Shown here piece after piece: positions 36,984 to 48,076 of a stretch of DNA of 64,000 nt. Position numbers and translations under genes: made by a program. Where the stretch lies: positions 200,074,161-200,138,160 of the forward strand of contig CM076192.1 in NCBI GenBank assembly GCA_038277395.1, given 5' to 3'. Each line of letters starts with the position of its first letter. Position 1 is the stretch's first letter. The notes beneath the pieces are model-generated. The model had not been told where the DNA came from. It did not search any database and saw only the letters and a program-made list of their open reading frames with translations. The DNA comes from Dryocosmus kuriphilus (lineage: Eukaryota; Arthropoda; Insecta; Hymenoptera; Cynipidae).

Positions 36984-37552
36984 GTCCACATCAATAAAAA
37001 TCTTTAAATTGTTATTCGACTCACTGACCCTTGTCAATGTCTTTATTAAATCAAAATTTGTTCAACTATTGGTTCTTTATCAATGCTTAGATCTTCGATC
37101 AATGATGTTCGTGATTATTTCATTATTTACGAACTGTTTTTAAAATTCTTCTTTGTGATTGTGCTTAATTTTTTTAAAATTAAAATTCTACCCTGAAGGG
37201 GTTGGAAAAACCCTAGCCAACTAAACGTTGCTGCATCAAAATTCATCAGCATTAACATTTTTTTATCCCGCACGATCCATTAATAATATCTACTTTAAAG
37301 AAAAAACCATTACAATTGAGACCTATCCTATAGAAAATATATACTTTTAAAAAATCAAAAACCTCAAACACATAAGAATCGTTGAGAAACTCAAACACAA
37401 CAAAAAGCTTCAAAACTAAAAAGCGTCAAAAAACTGAAAAACTTTAGAAATCTCAAGACGCACAAAACTTTAAAAACCAAAAAAAAATAAAAAGGTAAGT
37501 AGAAAGTTGTTGAATTAAAAAACATCTCTCCGATCGAACGTTGTAGTTTAGC

Positions 37553-38010
37553 AGTGTGGGTTCTGGGACAGCACGATAAGGTTCGCGCTGCCGCCGGCAG
37601 ATGGTGCCGCTACTCCATCAGTGGTTTCTGTCTGTGCCAAGTATCGTCACTCAGTATTACTGTCGGTCGTTAAGGTAGGGATTCTGAATCCATTGTAAAC
37701 ATGGCAATTTGTTACCATCAGTCGGTAAGGTATGACTCTGACAGTTTGTTGCCGTCAATAAGTAAGGCAGTTAGTTACCATCAGTCGGTAAGGTTGAAAT
37801 CTGCACGCGTGAAATAAGCTATTTATCGTTATTCGATAAGGAAGGGTTCTGTTTCAGATTATAAACATCGAGAATTGACGTGGTTCATGTCCGTGCGAAG
37901 CTTATTCTAGTACGCAATAGCTAAAGACATGAAATCACCACCCTTACCCCTTCTCTCACCCACAAACAAGTAGAAATGCAGTCAAGGTTATGTAATGGAA
38001 TTTACCAATT
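37553..38010. repeat. Left terminal inverted repeat of Polinton B
   Basis: Pairs with about 51690-52132: GCGCTGCCGCCGGCAGATGG.GCCGCTACTCC, the TATCG...GGTAAGGTAGGG blocks, AATTGACGTGGTTCATGTCC and AAGGTTATGTAATGGAATTTAC all recur inverted. Confidence 0.85.
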
Positions 38011-38019
38011 TCCAAAATT

Positions 38020-38720
38020 GTTCGTATCTCGAAAACCGTAAGAGATATTTCAAAAGTCATCAGGATAAGGGAGAAGTTTTTCACACTAATATAAATGATA
38101 TACTAAAAGAATTTCAAAATTTCAAGGTTTAACAAATTTTTTTTCTGCATTTTTTTCAAAATTTTGCAGATATCTCGAAAACGGTAAGAGCTACGCAAAA
38201 GCAGAAAAAATTTTAGGGTTTAGTAAAAAGAGGACTCCCTCAGACCGATCTAAATGATAGCCTTAAAAAAATTTCAAAATTCCAAGATTTTTGCTTTTTT
38301 TGGATTTTCAAAATTTGGAGGTATCTGGAAAACGGTAAGAGCTACGCAAAAACAGACAAGATTTTCATTCCAATAGAATGCTTTCTCAAGCCAATCTATC
38401 TGATGCGCTAAATTTTTTTTCAATATTCCAAAATTTTTGTAATTTCTAAAATTATTCGTATCTCGAAAACCGTAGGAGATATGACAAAAGGGATTAGGAA
38501 AACTGGGAAGTTTTTCAGACTGATATAAATGGTAGACTAAAAAAAATTTCAAAATTCCAAGATTTTTTTCTGATTTTCTTGCATTTTCAAATATTTGCAG
38601 ATATCTCGAAAACGGTAAGCGATATAGAAAAAGGGATAAGAAAAATGGGAAACTTTCTCGAGCTGGTCTAAATAAGGGCCTTAAAAAAATTTCTAAATTC
38701 GAAGATTTTTGTTTTGTTTT
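38020..38720. repeat. About 145-bp tandem repeat in Polinton B
   Basis: Five degenerate units marked by TATCTCGAAAACGGTAAG at about 38028, 38170, 38320, 38457 and 38601. The open frame at 38274-38765 runs through these repeats and is not a gene. Confidence 0.75.
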
Positions 38721-38745
38721 TTTGCATTCTTCATTATTCGCGTGA

Positions 38746-38758
38746 GAATGTTCTAGAA
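38746..38758. promoter_or_regulatory. Heat-shock element, PolB side
   Basis: GAATGTTCTAGAA: three alternating GAA/TTC units with 5-bp pitch, which fits the heat-shock-factor consensus perfectly. Confidence 0.6.
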
Positions 38759-38947
38759 TCAACATGTTTCGACAAGTTTCTACAAGCTACGCAAGATGAT
38801 GCAACGTTGCGCAATATTATGGAATGACTTTTTGCGCCAGAATTCTTTGGAAGGTTATATTTTTCGCCCCAGAATTAAGAGAGAGAATTAAGAGTTAAGC
38901 AAGATGATGCAACGTTGTGCAATATGATGCAACGACTTTTCGCGCCA

Positions 38948-39007
38948 GAATGTTCTAGAAGGTTAGATTGCACAACGTTGCGCAAGATGATGCAACGAGT
39001 TCTCGAA
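38948..39007. promoter_or_regulatory. Second heat-shock element and TTCTCGAA pair before PolB promoter
   Basis: A perfect three-unit GAATGTTCTAGAA at 38948-38960 and a two-unit TTCTCGAA at 39000-39007, about 25 bp before the TATA box. Between them lie repeated AAGATGATGCAACG modules, also seen near the right-end promoter. Confidence 0.6.
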
Positions 39008-39031
39008 GCATCCGGTGAGGTATAGGTGGTC

Positions 39032-39065
39032 TATAAAAGTGCGCGTGGAGTGGAGTGCCGTCAGC
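39032..39065 (+). promoter_or_regulatory. TATA box and initiator of the PolB-side transcript
   Basis: TATAAAAG at 39032-39039 and GTCAGCTCAG near 39060, a spacing of about 29 nt as expected for a TATA-Inr core promoter. Confidence 0.6.
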
Positions 39066-39497
39066 TCAGCGTTGTCTATCAATTGTTTCACATTGAGCGA
39101 AGAAAATCTCCAGTGAAGTTTTTGTGAACTTTACTATTGACGGGCGAAATAAGGATAGTGCATTCAAAGGCAAAGCGAAAAGTGCATAACTGCAGTTTCT
39201 TATGGACCAGAAATGCAGTTTGTGTTACGGACTTTACTAGTATTATGGACCATGAAAGGAAGAATAGTGAGCGGTAAAATAAGGATATTGAATTTAAAGA
39301 CAAGGCGAAAAGTGCATAACTGCACTTTCTTATGGACTGTTGAAAGAAACCAGAAGTGCGGTTTGTGTTATGGACTTTTATATATAGTGACTTTAAAGAC
39401 ATTATTGATAGTGAGCTTACTATTAAGAAAATTTCCAGTGCAATTTTTTTTTTTTTTGACCGGTATTTTTTATCGGTGAATAAAAAACTGCTTCAAA

Positions 39498-39740
39498 ATG
39501 ATACTTGACGAGTGTGTGAAGCTTGTTCCGGATATAGAGGATGCGTTGAGCTTGATGGAATCGTCTGGGTGCACAACTATCGACAAAGTGAAAAAATGGA
39601 AAGACGAGTGCTCACTTCGTCTGAAAATACTTAGGAGAGAACTGAGAAGAAAAACCTCACCGCGGACTTTAGGCGAAAAACAAAAATGCCTGAATATAAT
39701 TGAGAAGCTCGCGTGCTTGGAGGGTCGCTTCGATGTATAA
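39498..39740 (+). CDS. Small Lys/Arg-rich protein upstream of PolB
   Basis: Eighty codons starting about 440 nt after the TATA box. Charged and predicted helical (KKWKDECSLRLKILRRELRR). I do not recognise a domain. In position it is the first gene of the rightward PolB unit; it might be a separate small protein or the detached beginning of a larger PolB polyprotein. The sequence shows no lesion inside it. Confidence 0.5.
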   Translation: MILDECVKLVPDIEDALSLMESSGCTTIDKVKKWKDECSLRLKILRRELRRKTSPRTLGEKQKCLNIIEKLACLEGRFDV

Positions 39741-39845
39741 GATAGGAAAAGGGTAGGAGGTGGAGGAAAATCCGATAACATCGATTATCGTGTCAAATGG
39801 CTAGATGTCGACAAATCGTTTAGTTCTCGCATTAAAACGTGTGTA

Positions 39846-42800
39846 TTGGCAAATGTTCTTGCTTTCTTAGACAATGCGCAACGTCTATTTATTTCACTTG
39901 TGAACAAGGACATACGACACCATAAATCACTAATGATAAATACGGATCTTCTTGCCTATTATACAAAAGTTTTCAAAGACAAGCCCGATGAAAAAAAGAA
40001 CATTATATCAAAGAACGTAGCCTTGTATTATACGACTGATTTAAAATTATGGTTTGAAACCTATGTTAGGTACCCGATCCTCAAAGGAATGAAGGAATTT
40101 GAGGAGAGAGACTCTAGATGGACACTCCACTCCATAATAAAACTTTCGGTCAACACCAACAAGTTGAATCCAATGAAGGCAAGTTCATACGTTGATCTTA
40201 CAACATTAATCAAAAGGAAACAAGCTTGTGTGGACATAAAAAACGACTATGAAAACGAGTGATTCAAGTGGGCAATACTCTCAGTTTTACACCCATCTGG
40301 CGCGAAAAAGAATATTAGTCGTGTATCCAGCTATCAATAATACAAGGAAGAACTGGATTTTTCCGAGATCAGTTTCCCAGTTGCGCTCAAAGATGTGAAA
40401 AAATTCGAGGAGAAGAACCAAATCTCTGTGAATGTCTACTGCCTTACTAAGAAGAGTGAAAATAAATTCACAGTGGTGCCTCTTCACCTCACCTCAAAAA
40501 AAAGAGACACGCACGTAAATATTCTTCGTGTGGAAGAAGATTATGTTTGTGTGGATGGTGAAGTAGAAGAGGAAGAAGAAGGACCAAAATCCTTCAATTT
40601 TCACTACGTTTGGACTAAGGACCTATCGCGATTGGTTTCTAATCAACTGTCAAAAAATCACAGAAAAAAGCTGATTTGTGACCGGTGCTTGCACTACTTT
40701 ATCAAAGCGCAAAGACTGGAAGCACACACTGAAGATAGTGTAAAACTAAATGACTGCAGAGTGGTGCTTCCAGAAGCCGGAGGAACATTGTTGAGTTTAA
40801 GTAGTTTAAGAATCGAGAGCGAGCTCCGTTCATTATATGCGCAGATTGTGAGCGCCTTTGGTACCCGTAAATGATGAAGGAATAGACAGAACCTCGAATA
40901 CTGAGATCTTTGAAAGGCACGAGGTCGTCAATATTGGCTACATGTTTAAGTGCAGTTATGATGAAGCACTGTCCTTTTACGAGTAAGTCAGGACGATGTG
41001 GAGCCAGCAAAGTGATTTGCCGAGCAGTTGCTTCAAATTGCCCAGAAATTTGACAAGATTTTGGCATCTCCAGTTACAATGCAGAAATTGTCGTTCGAGG
41101 AACAAGTAGGCTTTATAGATGCCAAAACTTGTCACATTTGGTACATGATGATCATTATCACTTGACATGTAAGTATCGTGGTCCTGCACATGAGCATTGC
41201 CACTTATCATATCAGGTCTCAAACACCATGCCTGTTGTGCTTCATAATCTGAGTGTGTGTGACGCTCACATTTTCATTCGTGACATTGCCACACAATTTG
41301 AGGGAAGAGTTAAAGTCCTTGCGCTCAATAAGGAGAAATAAATTTAGTTCACAATGTACGTTCGGGAAACACAGATAAAATTTAGATCCATCGATTCATT
41401 TAGATACATGGTCTCTTCCCTAGAGAAGTTAGCGTCATACCTCACTAAGTATAAAATTGCCAGTGCAGTGTTTGCCGGTGTTGAGAGGGAGAAAATTGGC
41501 CTTCTCACGAGGAAGGGTGTTCTACCCTATGAATACCTGCACTCGAGAGACAGACTCAATGAAACCGAGCTTCCACCAAAAGAAAAATTTTACAACACAC
41601 TGAATGATTCGGCAATACAGAACGAAGATTATGCACATGCACAACAGGTATGGTGTGCAAATAACATCAAGACAGTCGGCCAGTACGTCAGTTTGTACAT
41701 GAAAACTGATGTCCTGCTTTTGGCTGACATTTTCGAAAGTTTCCAAAAACAGTGTCTCGTGGCTTACGACTTGGAACCAGCACACTAATACACCACTCCT
41801 GGCTTGAGGCGGGATGCCATGCTCAAATATTCAAAGATAAGATTAGAACTCCAAACCGATGTTGATATGCTGTTGATGATTGGGCAAGGTAAAAGGTGTA
41901 GAGTAAGTCAAAGTTCCAACCGTTATGCCATTGCCAATAACAAATACATGCCAGCATTCAACAAAGATGGGGTGATCATCTTCTTTGAAAATTTAGATGC
42001 AAATAACCTGTACCTGTGGGTTACGAATTTGCAAAATTTTGATTTCAAAATTCCAGACGATTCACCCTTTAGCTACATTCTGGAAGTAGTTTTTGGCTAT
42101 CCCGCGGAACTTCATGACAAGCACAATGACTTGCCGTTTTGCCCAGAATACTCGAGTACACAGGGGTTCAGCCGAGAGAAGCTCCTAACTACCTTCCTGC
42201 CGAAACGAAAGTACGTTTTCCATTATCGTGCTCTGAAAAATGCATTAGCCCATGGATTGAATCTTGTCAAAATTCATAGAGTCTTGAAATTCAATCAATC
42301 TGCATGGTTGAAAAGTTACATTGATTTCAATACTGCATTGAGGACTAACGCTGAAAACGAGTTTGAAAAAAATAATCTCTTCAAATTCATGATTAATGCA
42401 GTTTACTGAATGACTATGGAGAATGTACGAAAATACGTTGATGTGAAACTCGTGACAAAGTGGCAGGGTATGTATGGAGCAGAAGCCCTCAGAGCCCGAC
42501 CAAACTTTCAGAGTCGAGCAACCTTCAGTGAAAATCTCGTTGTGATTGAACAGAGAAGAACTGAAGTTTCGTTTAACAAGCCGATCTATGCAGGGCTTGC
42601 TGTGCTGGATATCTCCAAAATCCTAATGTGCGGCTTTCACTACGATTACGTGGTTAAAAAATACGGTGACAAATGCAAACTACTATACACTGACACGGAC
42701 AGTCTTGTTTACGAAGTGAAATGTAATGACATTTGCTCCGACATGAAAGACGACATTGACAAATTTGACACCTTCGACTACCCTCGAGACAATATTTTTG

Positions 42801-43254
42801 GAATGCCGCAAGCTAACAAACAGGTTCTGGGTCTCATGAGGGATGAGTGTTGTGGCAAAATCATCACTGGGTTCCTTGGCTTGCGAGTTATGTATACAGC
42901 ATCCGTATAAACGGCGAAGACTTTGTCAAAAAATCCAAAGGTGTAAAAGCAGGCATTTTACGCAAAACAATCACACTCGACGACTACACGGAATGCTTGA
43001 GAAATTTGTCAGTTCAAATCAGAACCCAGTATGTAATCAGATCAAGACTACACAACGTCGAGACGATTAAACAATCAAAAATTGGACTGAGTCCTCATGA
43101 CGATAAGCGCCGCTTACTCGCCAACACCACAGACAAACTTGCGTGGGGACACTACCGAATAAACAATGAAATGGAAGTTGACGCTACTGTCAACGATGGC
43201 GATATACTTACAGACAATAATTATGACCCTTTGGACATGCTTGTTAAAAATTAG
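39846..43254 (+). pseudogene. Protein-primed family B DNA polymerase (PolB) of the Polinton
   Basis: Would copy the linear element from its ends by protein priming. 39846-40874 is one frame with in-frame stops at about 40260 and 40340. It covers the N-terminal region (SRWTLHSIIKLSVN) and a Cys-His cluster (CDRCLHYF...LEAHT). The exonuclease motif with D-x-E (PFIICADCERL) is present near 40830, but shifted out of this frame. 41129-42910 is another frame, with stops at 41341, 41788 and 42409. It carries DANNLY near 41995 (motif A region), KFMINAVY (motif B, interrupted by TGA) and YTDTDS near 42690 (motif C, catalytic aspartates kept). A last frameshift near 42895 leads to the C-terminal part ending at 43254. 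At least seven lesions. Confidence 0.9.
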
Positions 43255-43319
43255 TTACTGCAGTCATATCGTAACTGCACTTTGACACCGCCTTTGTAAA
43301 TAGTTACTTTCTTGTAAAT

Positions 43320-43660
43320 ATGTTATTATTATTATTATTACTTTTATTATTACTGTACAGCGGTATCACCTGCGTTGTGGTGAATGGATTCTTGCAAATC
43401 TGACTGCAGTTGAACTTTTGGAAATGCACAGCGTTGAGGTGAATAGACTCTGGCGAATCTGATTCTAGTTGAACTTTTGTAAATGCACAGCGTTGAGGTG
43501 AACAGACTTTGGCGAACCTGATTCTAGTTCAACTATGTAAATAGGGTATATATGAGTTATATTTGAATAAATAAAAGATACGAATGCATATAAATTGCTT
43601 TTTATTTATCAAGGAACCTTATATCTACTTAGTGTAAGCATATACTTTTTATAGTTTTGT
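43320..43660 (+). other. PolB 3' region with 60-bp tandem repeat and poly(A) signal
   Basis: (ATT)n near 43323, then three units of about 60 bp marked by GTGAATAGACTCTGGCGAAT (43378, 43438 and 43498), then AATAAATAAAAG near 43566, a likely poly(A) signal for the PolB transcript. Confidence 0.6.
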
Positions 43661-43810
43661 CTAACATTGGTTCATCGTTGCTTCAACGTTGGTTCAAAGA
43701 TGCTTCAACGTTGGTTCAACGTTGGTTCAAACATGGCTCAACGTTGGTTCAAAAATGGTTCAAAGTTGCTTCAATATTGCACAAAGTTGATTCAATATTG
43801 CACAAAAGTT
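43660..43810. repeat. AACGTTGGTTC satellite between PolB and integrase
   Basis: Short units of the GTTGGTTCAAC type, the same as in both arms of element A next to its integrase fragment. Confidence 0.8.
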
Positions 43811-43898
43811 GATTACATATCTGATTTGTCTATCCAGCTGTTGTCTGAACTATCAAAGCCTAAACACTTTACATAGACTTTTTTGCAACGTCTCTTGA

Positions 43899-44790
43899 TT
43901 ACTTTTTCCACAAGGTGTACGTCTGGATGCTTAACTTTGAGAAGTTGCCGTTCATAGAATCCGCCAGCGATACTTTCCTCTTGATAGCCTTGAGCTTGTA
44001 CGCCACTAGATTTGTAAGTATGACTTGTGTTACAGTGAATATCTCTGTTGTCCAGTTGGGAGTATATCCTTTTTCAAAGACGTGCTTGTGCTTGCTGATT
44101 CGAACCGTATCACCAACTTTGAACTTTGCTTCCTTCCTTCTGTGTATACTTCGCAGTTTTTTGAATCGTTGCAATAGTTCCTTCTCATCCTCAGCAGTAA
44201 CATCTCTGGGATTCATACGGATTGATCGATGTTTGTATCATTGTACTTGGAGATGAGACTGGCTAAAATGTCTATCCAATTGCAGTTACCTCTGAAGCCA
44301 AATTGTGGCCACATCTTGTTCTTGAGGGTACGATTAAATATTTCACAGATTGATGCCTTTGGATTACTCTGTGTTGAGTAGAGATTAATCCTGTATTGCT
44401 GCATAAGATTTTTAACTGCGAATTATAGAATTCTTTGCCTTTGTCAGGGTGTAAGTTTTTGGTGTACGATCCTGCACCAGTACAGATTCCATTGCTGAAG
44501 AGACATCTAATTCACTCTTGCTTTTAACAGGGACAGCCCAGGCGTACTTGAAGAAAATATCTATTACGATAAGTAAATGCTTGTTACCATTATTCTCGTG
44601 GGAATAGGGTAACATTTTAAACAAATCTGCCTGTCAAGTCTCACCTATACCGCCCATTTGTAAGCGACGACGTGGATAATTCTTTCTAGCCGGCTTATGC
44701 AGATCCGTGAGTACTTTTAGCTCCTCCTTAGCCATTCGCGAAGGCGTTTAGTCAAGCGCCCAACTGACGAATTGACATGTATTGTTGACT
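43899..44790 (-). pseudogene. Retroviral-type integrase (rve) of the Polinton
   Basis: Would insert the element and create the 6-bp duplications. Read from 44790 down: linker with PARKNYPRRRL, then a TGA where a Trp is expected (ET*QADL near 44634). Catalytic D1 is in LLIVIDIFFKYAWAVPVKSK. D2 lies in HPDKGKEFYN, which is out of frame after a shift near 44450. E is in ASICEIFNRTLKNKMW. The last 105 codons (44216-43899) hold a small barrel with AKFKVGDTVRISKHKHVFEK and PNWTTEIFTV. The 3' end of this gene is the piece found at the centre of element A. Convergent with PolB. Confidence 0.85.
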
Positions 44791-44829
44791 GCCAGTCTGC
44801 AAATTCTTTAGTTTCTTGTTGATTGCTTC

Positions 44830-45105
44830 CTAGAAAATACGCATCATCAAATTGTTATTCTCAATATCTGTTCGCATGGAAGATGTGACTTTAAACACAG
44901 TACGTCTCTCTTTTTGAATAATGCGCTGTGCAATGCCCAAATTGACTTCGTCGTTTTGTTTTTTGGACTCACTAACGTTGCACAATCTCTTGCCATCTAC
45001 GACATAGTGACCGTCGGATGTGATTTTGAATCCCACACCAGGAAGTCCACGGCTTGCTGCTGCAGCGGTTCGATCCAGGTGATGTCCAAACACATCGATA
45101 CTCAC
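44830..45105 (-). CDS. Fibre-like accessory protein of the Polinton
   Basis: Ninety-one codons. SIDVFGHHL and GLPGVGFKITSDGHYVVDGK are followed by RLCNVSESKKQNDEVN. The last part resembles the repeated linkers of phage and adintovirus fibre proteins (K/R-x-L-x-N-V-x..D-x-V). It lies between integrase and the RIAK gene on the minus strand. Function as a virion fibre or attachment protein is inference. The frame is open over its whole length, unusual for this copy of B, though the ends may be trimmed. Confidence 0.55.
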   Translation of the reverse strand: MSIDVFGHHLDRTAAAASRGLPGVGFKITSDGHYVVDGKRLCNVSESKKQNDEVNLGIAQRIIQKERRTVFKVTSSMRTDIENNNLMMRIF

Positions 45106-45138
45106 CGCGATACTGAAGATATTTTTATGTGTAAGCTC

Positions 45139-46053
45139 CTAATATATGATTCCGGCTTCCCGTAGTTCCTCAATAATCGACATGATTTCATTTTGCGACT
45201 TGGATTGCCTGCTGCCTGAGACGCTAAGAGTAGACGAAGATGATCCACTAGTTCGCTAGGGTCATCCCAGTAGACATAGTCAGTATTAACATTATTCCTT
45301 GCTATCAGATACTGTGGTAGTGAACCTCCACTCGTTGATAATCTTCAGTGTGAAACATTGAACGTTTTCGCAATAAAGTTCTTGTAATTGATACTATTGC
45401 CTTTTTGAACAGATTCAGTTGCACTGTCTCGCTTCTTGCGTACATTTGTAGCCATTAGAGTTTCTTTACAACTGCTCAGATCATCAGCACTGATATGTGA
45501 TTCTTCAGGAGTCTGTCTAAGCAGCAGTTCCATCATGCCAACGGTTTTCAAGTAATGTTTATCTCCAACGTGGACATGTTGATCCTCAAAACTAATGGGT
45601 TTATTGCCAATCATAATAGCTCCATTACTGAGCTTACGAACACCATAAATCATATCAGATTACTGCTTTCTATTTTGATTTAACATCTTGAGAAACTTGT
45701 TTGTTAAATACTCATAATTAACAGAAGATACAGTTTCATCTCCAACCATAGTTTTATCAAGATCTATTTCTTCAGCATCAACTGTGACGTAGGAAGCGTC
45801 ATCCTCCTCCTTCTCATGTTTATCCTCTGCAGGTTCATCCTTCTTCTTGATGGAAGGCCTAGATATGCCAACCAGTTGTTGCAGTCGGATGACGATTGGC
45901 TCGAAACGTTTCACTTATTATTTCTTCAGTGGCTTCTTTACCCGTATTCAGCATTCGATATTTACGTCGAATCACCTCACTGGCTTTTGCGATTTGACGG
46001 AGCACCCCCGTCTCTTTGTGAAACTTTGACACGTTGATGTGTTCACGATTCAA
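45139..46053 (-). pseudogene. RIAK...ELREAGI accessory protein of the Polinton
   Basis: Recurrent Polinton gene of unknown function. N-terminal ORF 46053-45859 (LRQIAKASEVIRRKYRMLNT) is followed in another frame by 45914-45660 (acidic, Glu/Asp-rich), then 45653-45345 (YGVRKLSNGAIMIGNKPI, a small folded domain). A TGA follows, and the frame then continues to DYVYWDDPSELVDRL and the C-terminal ELREAGII at 45139. Element A carries a version lacking the middle domain. The conserved ends around a variable acidic middle suggest a scaffold or adaptor role; this is only a guess. Confidence 0.7.
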
Positions 46054-46089
46054 TCTATAATAAAGTAATATTCATCGTATAACTCGTAT

Positions 46090-46782
46090 TTATAGAGAGA
46101 TAAAACACTCAAATCCTTTTCGATATCTGCATTCCTTGAGCTCACTGTCCTTGTCAATGACAACAAATCCATACTTGTCTGTATTCCAATATGCCGAACA
46201 TAATTCTCGAAATTGAGATTAACTCATGTCAATATTCACATGATCGTCATACACATTTCTCAAATTCTTCTCATCCGGCTTGAAAAGTATCAACAGATTG
46301 ACATTGTCTCGCACCAAATGTTTAGGAATTCGAGCATAAGTTTGAGATAACTAAAAACTGTCAACACGAGCATGTCTGCCCATGCAGAAGAAGGCTCTAA
46401 TGTTGCCCTGTTTCTCACAGGCAACATCGCCAAATACAATTCTATAGTTAGGTTGAGCTTTACTTGTTGATATTACTTCTTCATGCACACTGAAGGGAAA
46501 ATACTCAACACCGTCTACATTATTTATCACCCGTTCCAGGAATCGATACATTCGCTGTTTCAGAGATTTCGAGTAGAAGTAGACATTGGTAAATTCCAAT
46601 CCGTTTGGGTGTTAGATAAGCGCGAGCAATGTATTTGTCTTGCCACAATTTGATGGTCTACAAAAGACTGCACGAATGCTGTCTGGTAGTAGACTGCCAT
46701 GACGTTTTACCCTCTTCTCTGGTCCGACGAGGGAATCAAAGTTATCGGCCGGAAGCTCAATAGGTTGTTTCTTGAACCGCAT
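46090..46782 (-). pseudogene. FtsK/HerA-type genome-packaging ATPase
   Basis: Expected to pump DNA into the virion. The ATG is at 46782 (MRFKKQPIELPADNF). The Walker A site is in RAVFCRPSNCGKTNTL. A TAA follows near 46613. TNVYFYSKSL and NYRIVFGDVACEKQ follow; the last is Walker B, where the first expected acidic residue is Gly. Then comes an arginine-containing FCMGRHARVDSF. The C-terminal part has further lesions near 46330 and 46220 and ends in a TAA at 46090. Divergent from the phospholipase gene, with only about 75 bp between the starts. Confidence 0.85.
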
Positions 46783-46809
46783 CTTGACATCGACTGCCGT
46801 GAAATCTAT

Positions 46810-46845
46810 AAGTACAGTATTTTTATAGCTTTCAGGTCAGTTGCG
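46810..46845 (+). promoter_or_regulatory. Core promoter of the rightward structural unit
   Basis: TTTTTATAG near 46816 followed by GTCAGTTGCG near 46832, a strong initiator match, 20 nt before the phospholipase ATG. Confidence 0.45.
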
Positions 46846-46857
46846 TGCTAACCTCCA

Positions 46858-47640
46858 ATGATTGTGCACCGAGGTAAAGGCTTAGTCAATCGACCCATCA
46901 ACAACTTGCCGCTTGAGTTGCATTTACCTGGCTATCAATACTGCGGTGCAGGTACTAAGCTAGTCAAACGACTTGCTAGAGGCGATCACGGTATCAATCC
47001 TCTAGACGAAGCGTGTAAAGAACACGACATTGCATATTCACGTAATCGTGAGGACGTTGAAGCGCGAAACTCGCCATATCGTGTACTTGCGAGTAAAGTG
47101 TGGCAGCGAGTATCTGCCAGAGACGCTAGATTTGGCGAGAAAGCGGCAGCAATGACAATAGCGAACGTATGAATCTTAAAACAAATCTCGGTATGGGATT
47201 GAAGAGGAGTTCAATGCAGAAGAAGAAGAAGAAGAGGGAAGTACTAGGATTTAGAAAGGTTGTGAATGCAGCTAAGAAAGCAGTGAGGAGAAGTAGTGAT
47301 GCAAAACTGGCCATCAAGTCTGCAACCAGAGGTGCACAGGAAGCTGTCAAAGGTGCGCAAGTGACAAATCCGCGTGGTCTACCAATACCCTCGAAAGTCG
47401 GTGGTGTTTCGCCACTGATGCCCATATTTTCTGGACTCAGTGCACTTGAACCTCTTACCTGTGGAGCAGCTGGTGTAGCCAAGGCTGTAAACGATGCTAG
47501 CGCCGCTAAGTGACAACTGGCAGAGGCTCAACGTCATAACAAGACAATGGAGGCTATTGTTCTAGGAAAGGGTTTACACATGAGATCCTACAGGAAAGGA
47601 CTGGTACTTCATCTGAGGCCAGCGTCAGTACACTTGTAGT
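46858..47640 (+). pseudogene. Phospholipase A2-domain protein with basic tail (minor virion protein)
   Basis: The first 104 codons hold a parvovirus-type phospholipase A2 fold: calcium loop YCGAGT (residues 28-33; the usual Pro is Ala) and active site DEACKEHDIAYS with His56-Asp57. A frameshift near 47165 leads to a Lys-rich frame (47169-47513) and a hydrophobic stretch (LPIPSKVGGVSPLMPIFSGL). A TGA at 47511 is followed by more of the same protein (AEAQRHNKTMEAIVLGKGL). In related elements this protein is thought to help particles cross membranes. The catalytic pair is still present in this copy although the gene is broken. Confidence 0.85.
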
Positions 47641-48003
47641 GAAGGTACCTCATCGTGCACTCACTGATGCCGATCTGTTGAAATATGCTAAGCTATAAAA
47701 ATTCCACATTTTCGTTGAGCGTTTATGCGTAGTGACCTACCAGTGCGTGATCCCGGGCAAACTGAGTCAGCTATTGTAAACCTTGACGACAGTCACGGCT
47801 CTGATACTCACTGAGTAACATATAGAAAGATAGGTAATAATGTTCTATACTTTGATAGTTTCAGTAATCTTCGTCCACCATCGGATCTTGTCGATTACCT
47901 CGGAGTTGGTAGAGTAATCGAGTGCAATCATGACAGATATCAGGACTATGACATTGTAGAGTATGTACACTTGAGTTTAAAATTGTTTTGTAAACTGTTG
48001 TAC
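47641..48003 (+). pseudogene. Adenain-like cysteine protease
   Basis: Maturation protease of Polinton virions. It starts around VPHRALTDADLLKYAKL, then shifts frame at about 47697. A TGA interrupts the PHFR region. AIVNLDDSHGSDTH keeps the catalytic His, but the next residue is a TGA where Trp is usual. LYFDSFGNLRPPSDLVDYLG is clear. Around 47955 the CGxxC-type motif that carries the nucleophile reads YVHLS, so the catalytic cysteine is gone as well. Confidence 0.75.
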
Positions 48004-48022
48004 GTAAAAGACAAATAGTGTC

Positions 48023-48030
48023 TATATAAG
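48023..48030 (+). promoter_or_regulatory. TATA box before minor capsid gene
   Basis: GTCTATATAAG, 47 nt before the ATG at 48077. The same 11-bp core (GTCTATAWAAG) occurs before PolB (39029), and AGTCTATATAAG occurs at the major capsid gene (48779). Confidence 0.55.
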
Positions 48031-48076
48031 AGTGTGTGATGTACGGATTAGAGGCATTGGAGAGAAGAACACCATC

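Larger units (their letters stand above)
34971..37281. mobile_element. Element with about 90-bp terminal inverted repeats
   Basis: TGGATCGT...GATGAATTTTGATGCAGCAACGTTT.GTTGGCTAGGG..TT.CCAAC is present at 34983-35066 and inverted at 37192-37281. About 2.3 kb, no transposase. It contains the tandem repeat at 35520-36030 and the palindrome at 36591-36983. An 80-codon Asp/Asn-rich frame at 36147-36389 is not convincing. Confidence 0.7.

Noticed and set aside
38028..38620. CRISPR-like regular repeats
   Set aside because: The roughly 145-bp pitch units are degenerate along their whole length and lie in an animal transposon; they are ordinary tandem repeats.
40287..41222. Minus-strand frames inside the PolB region
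   Set aside because: Shadows of PolB, whose motifs are on the plus strand.
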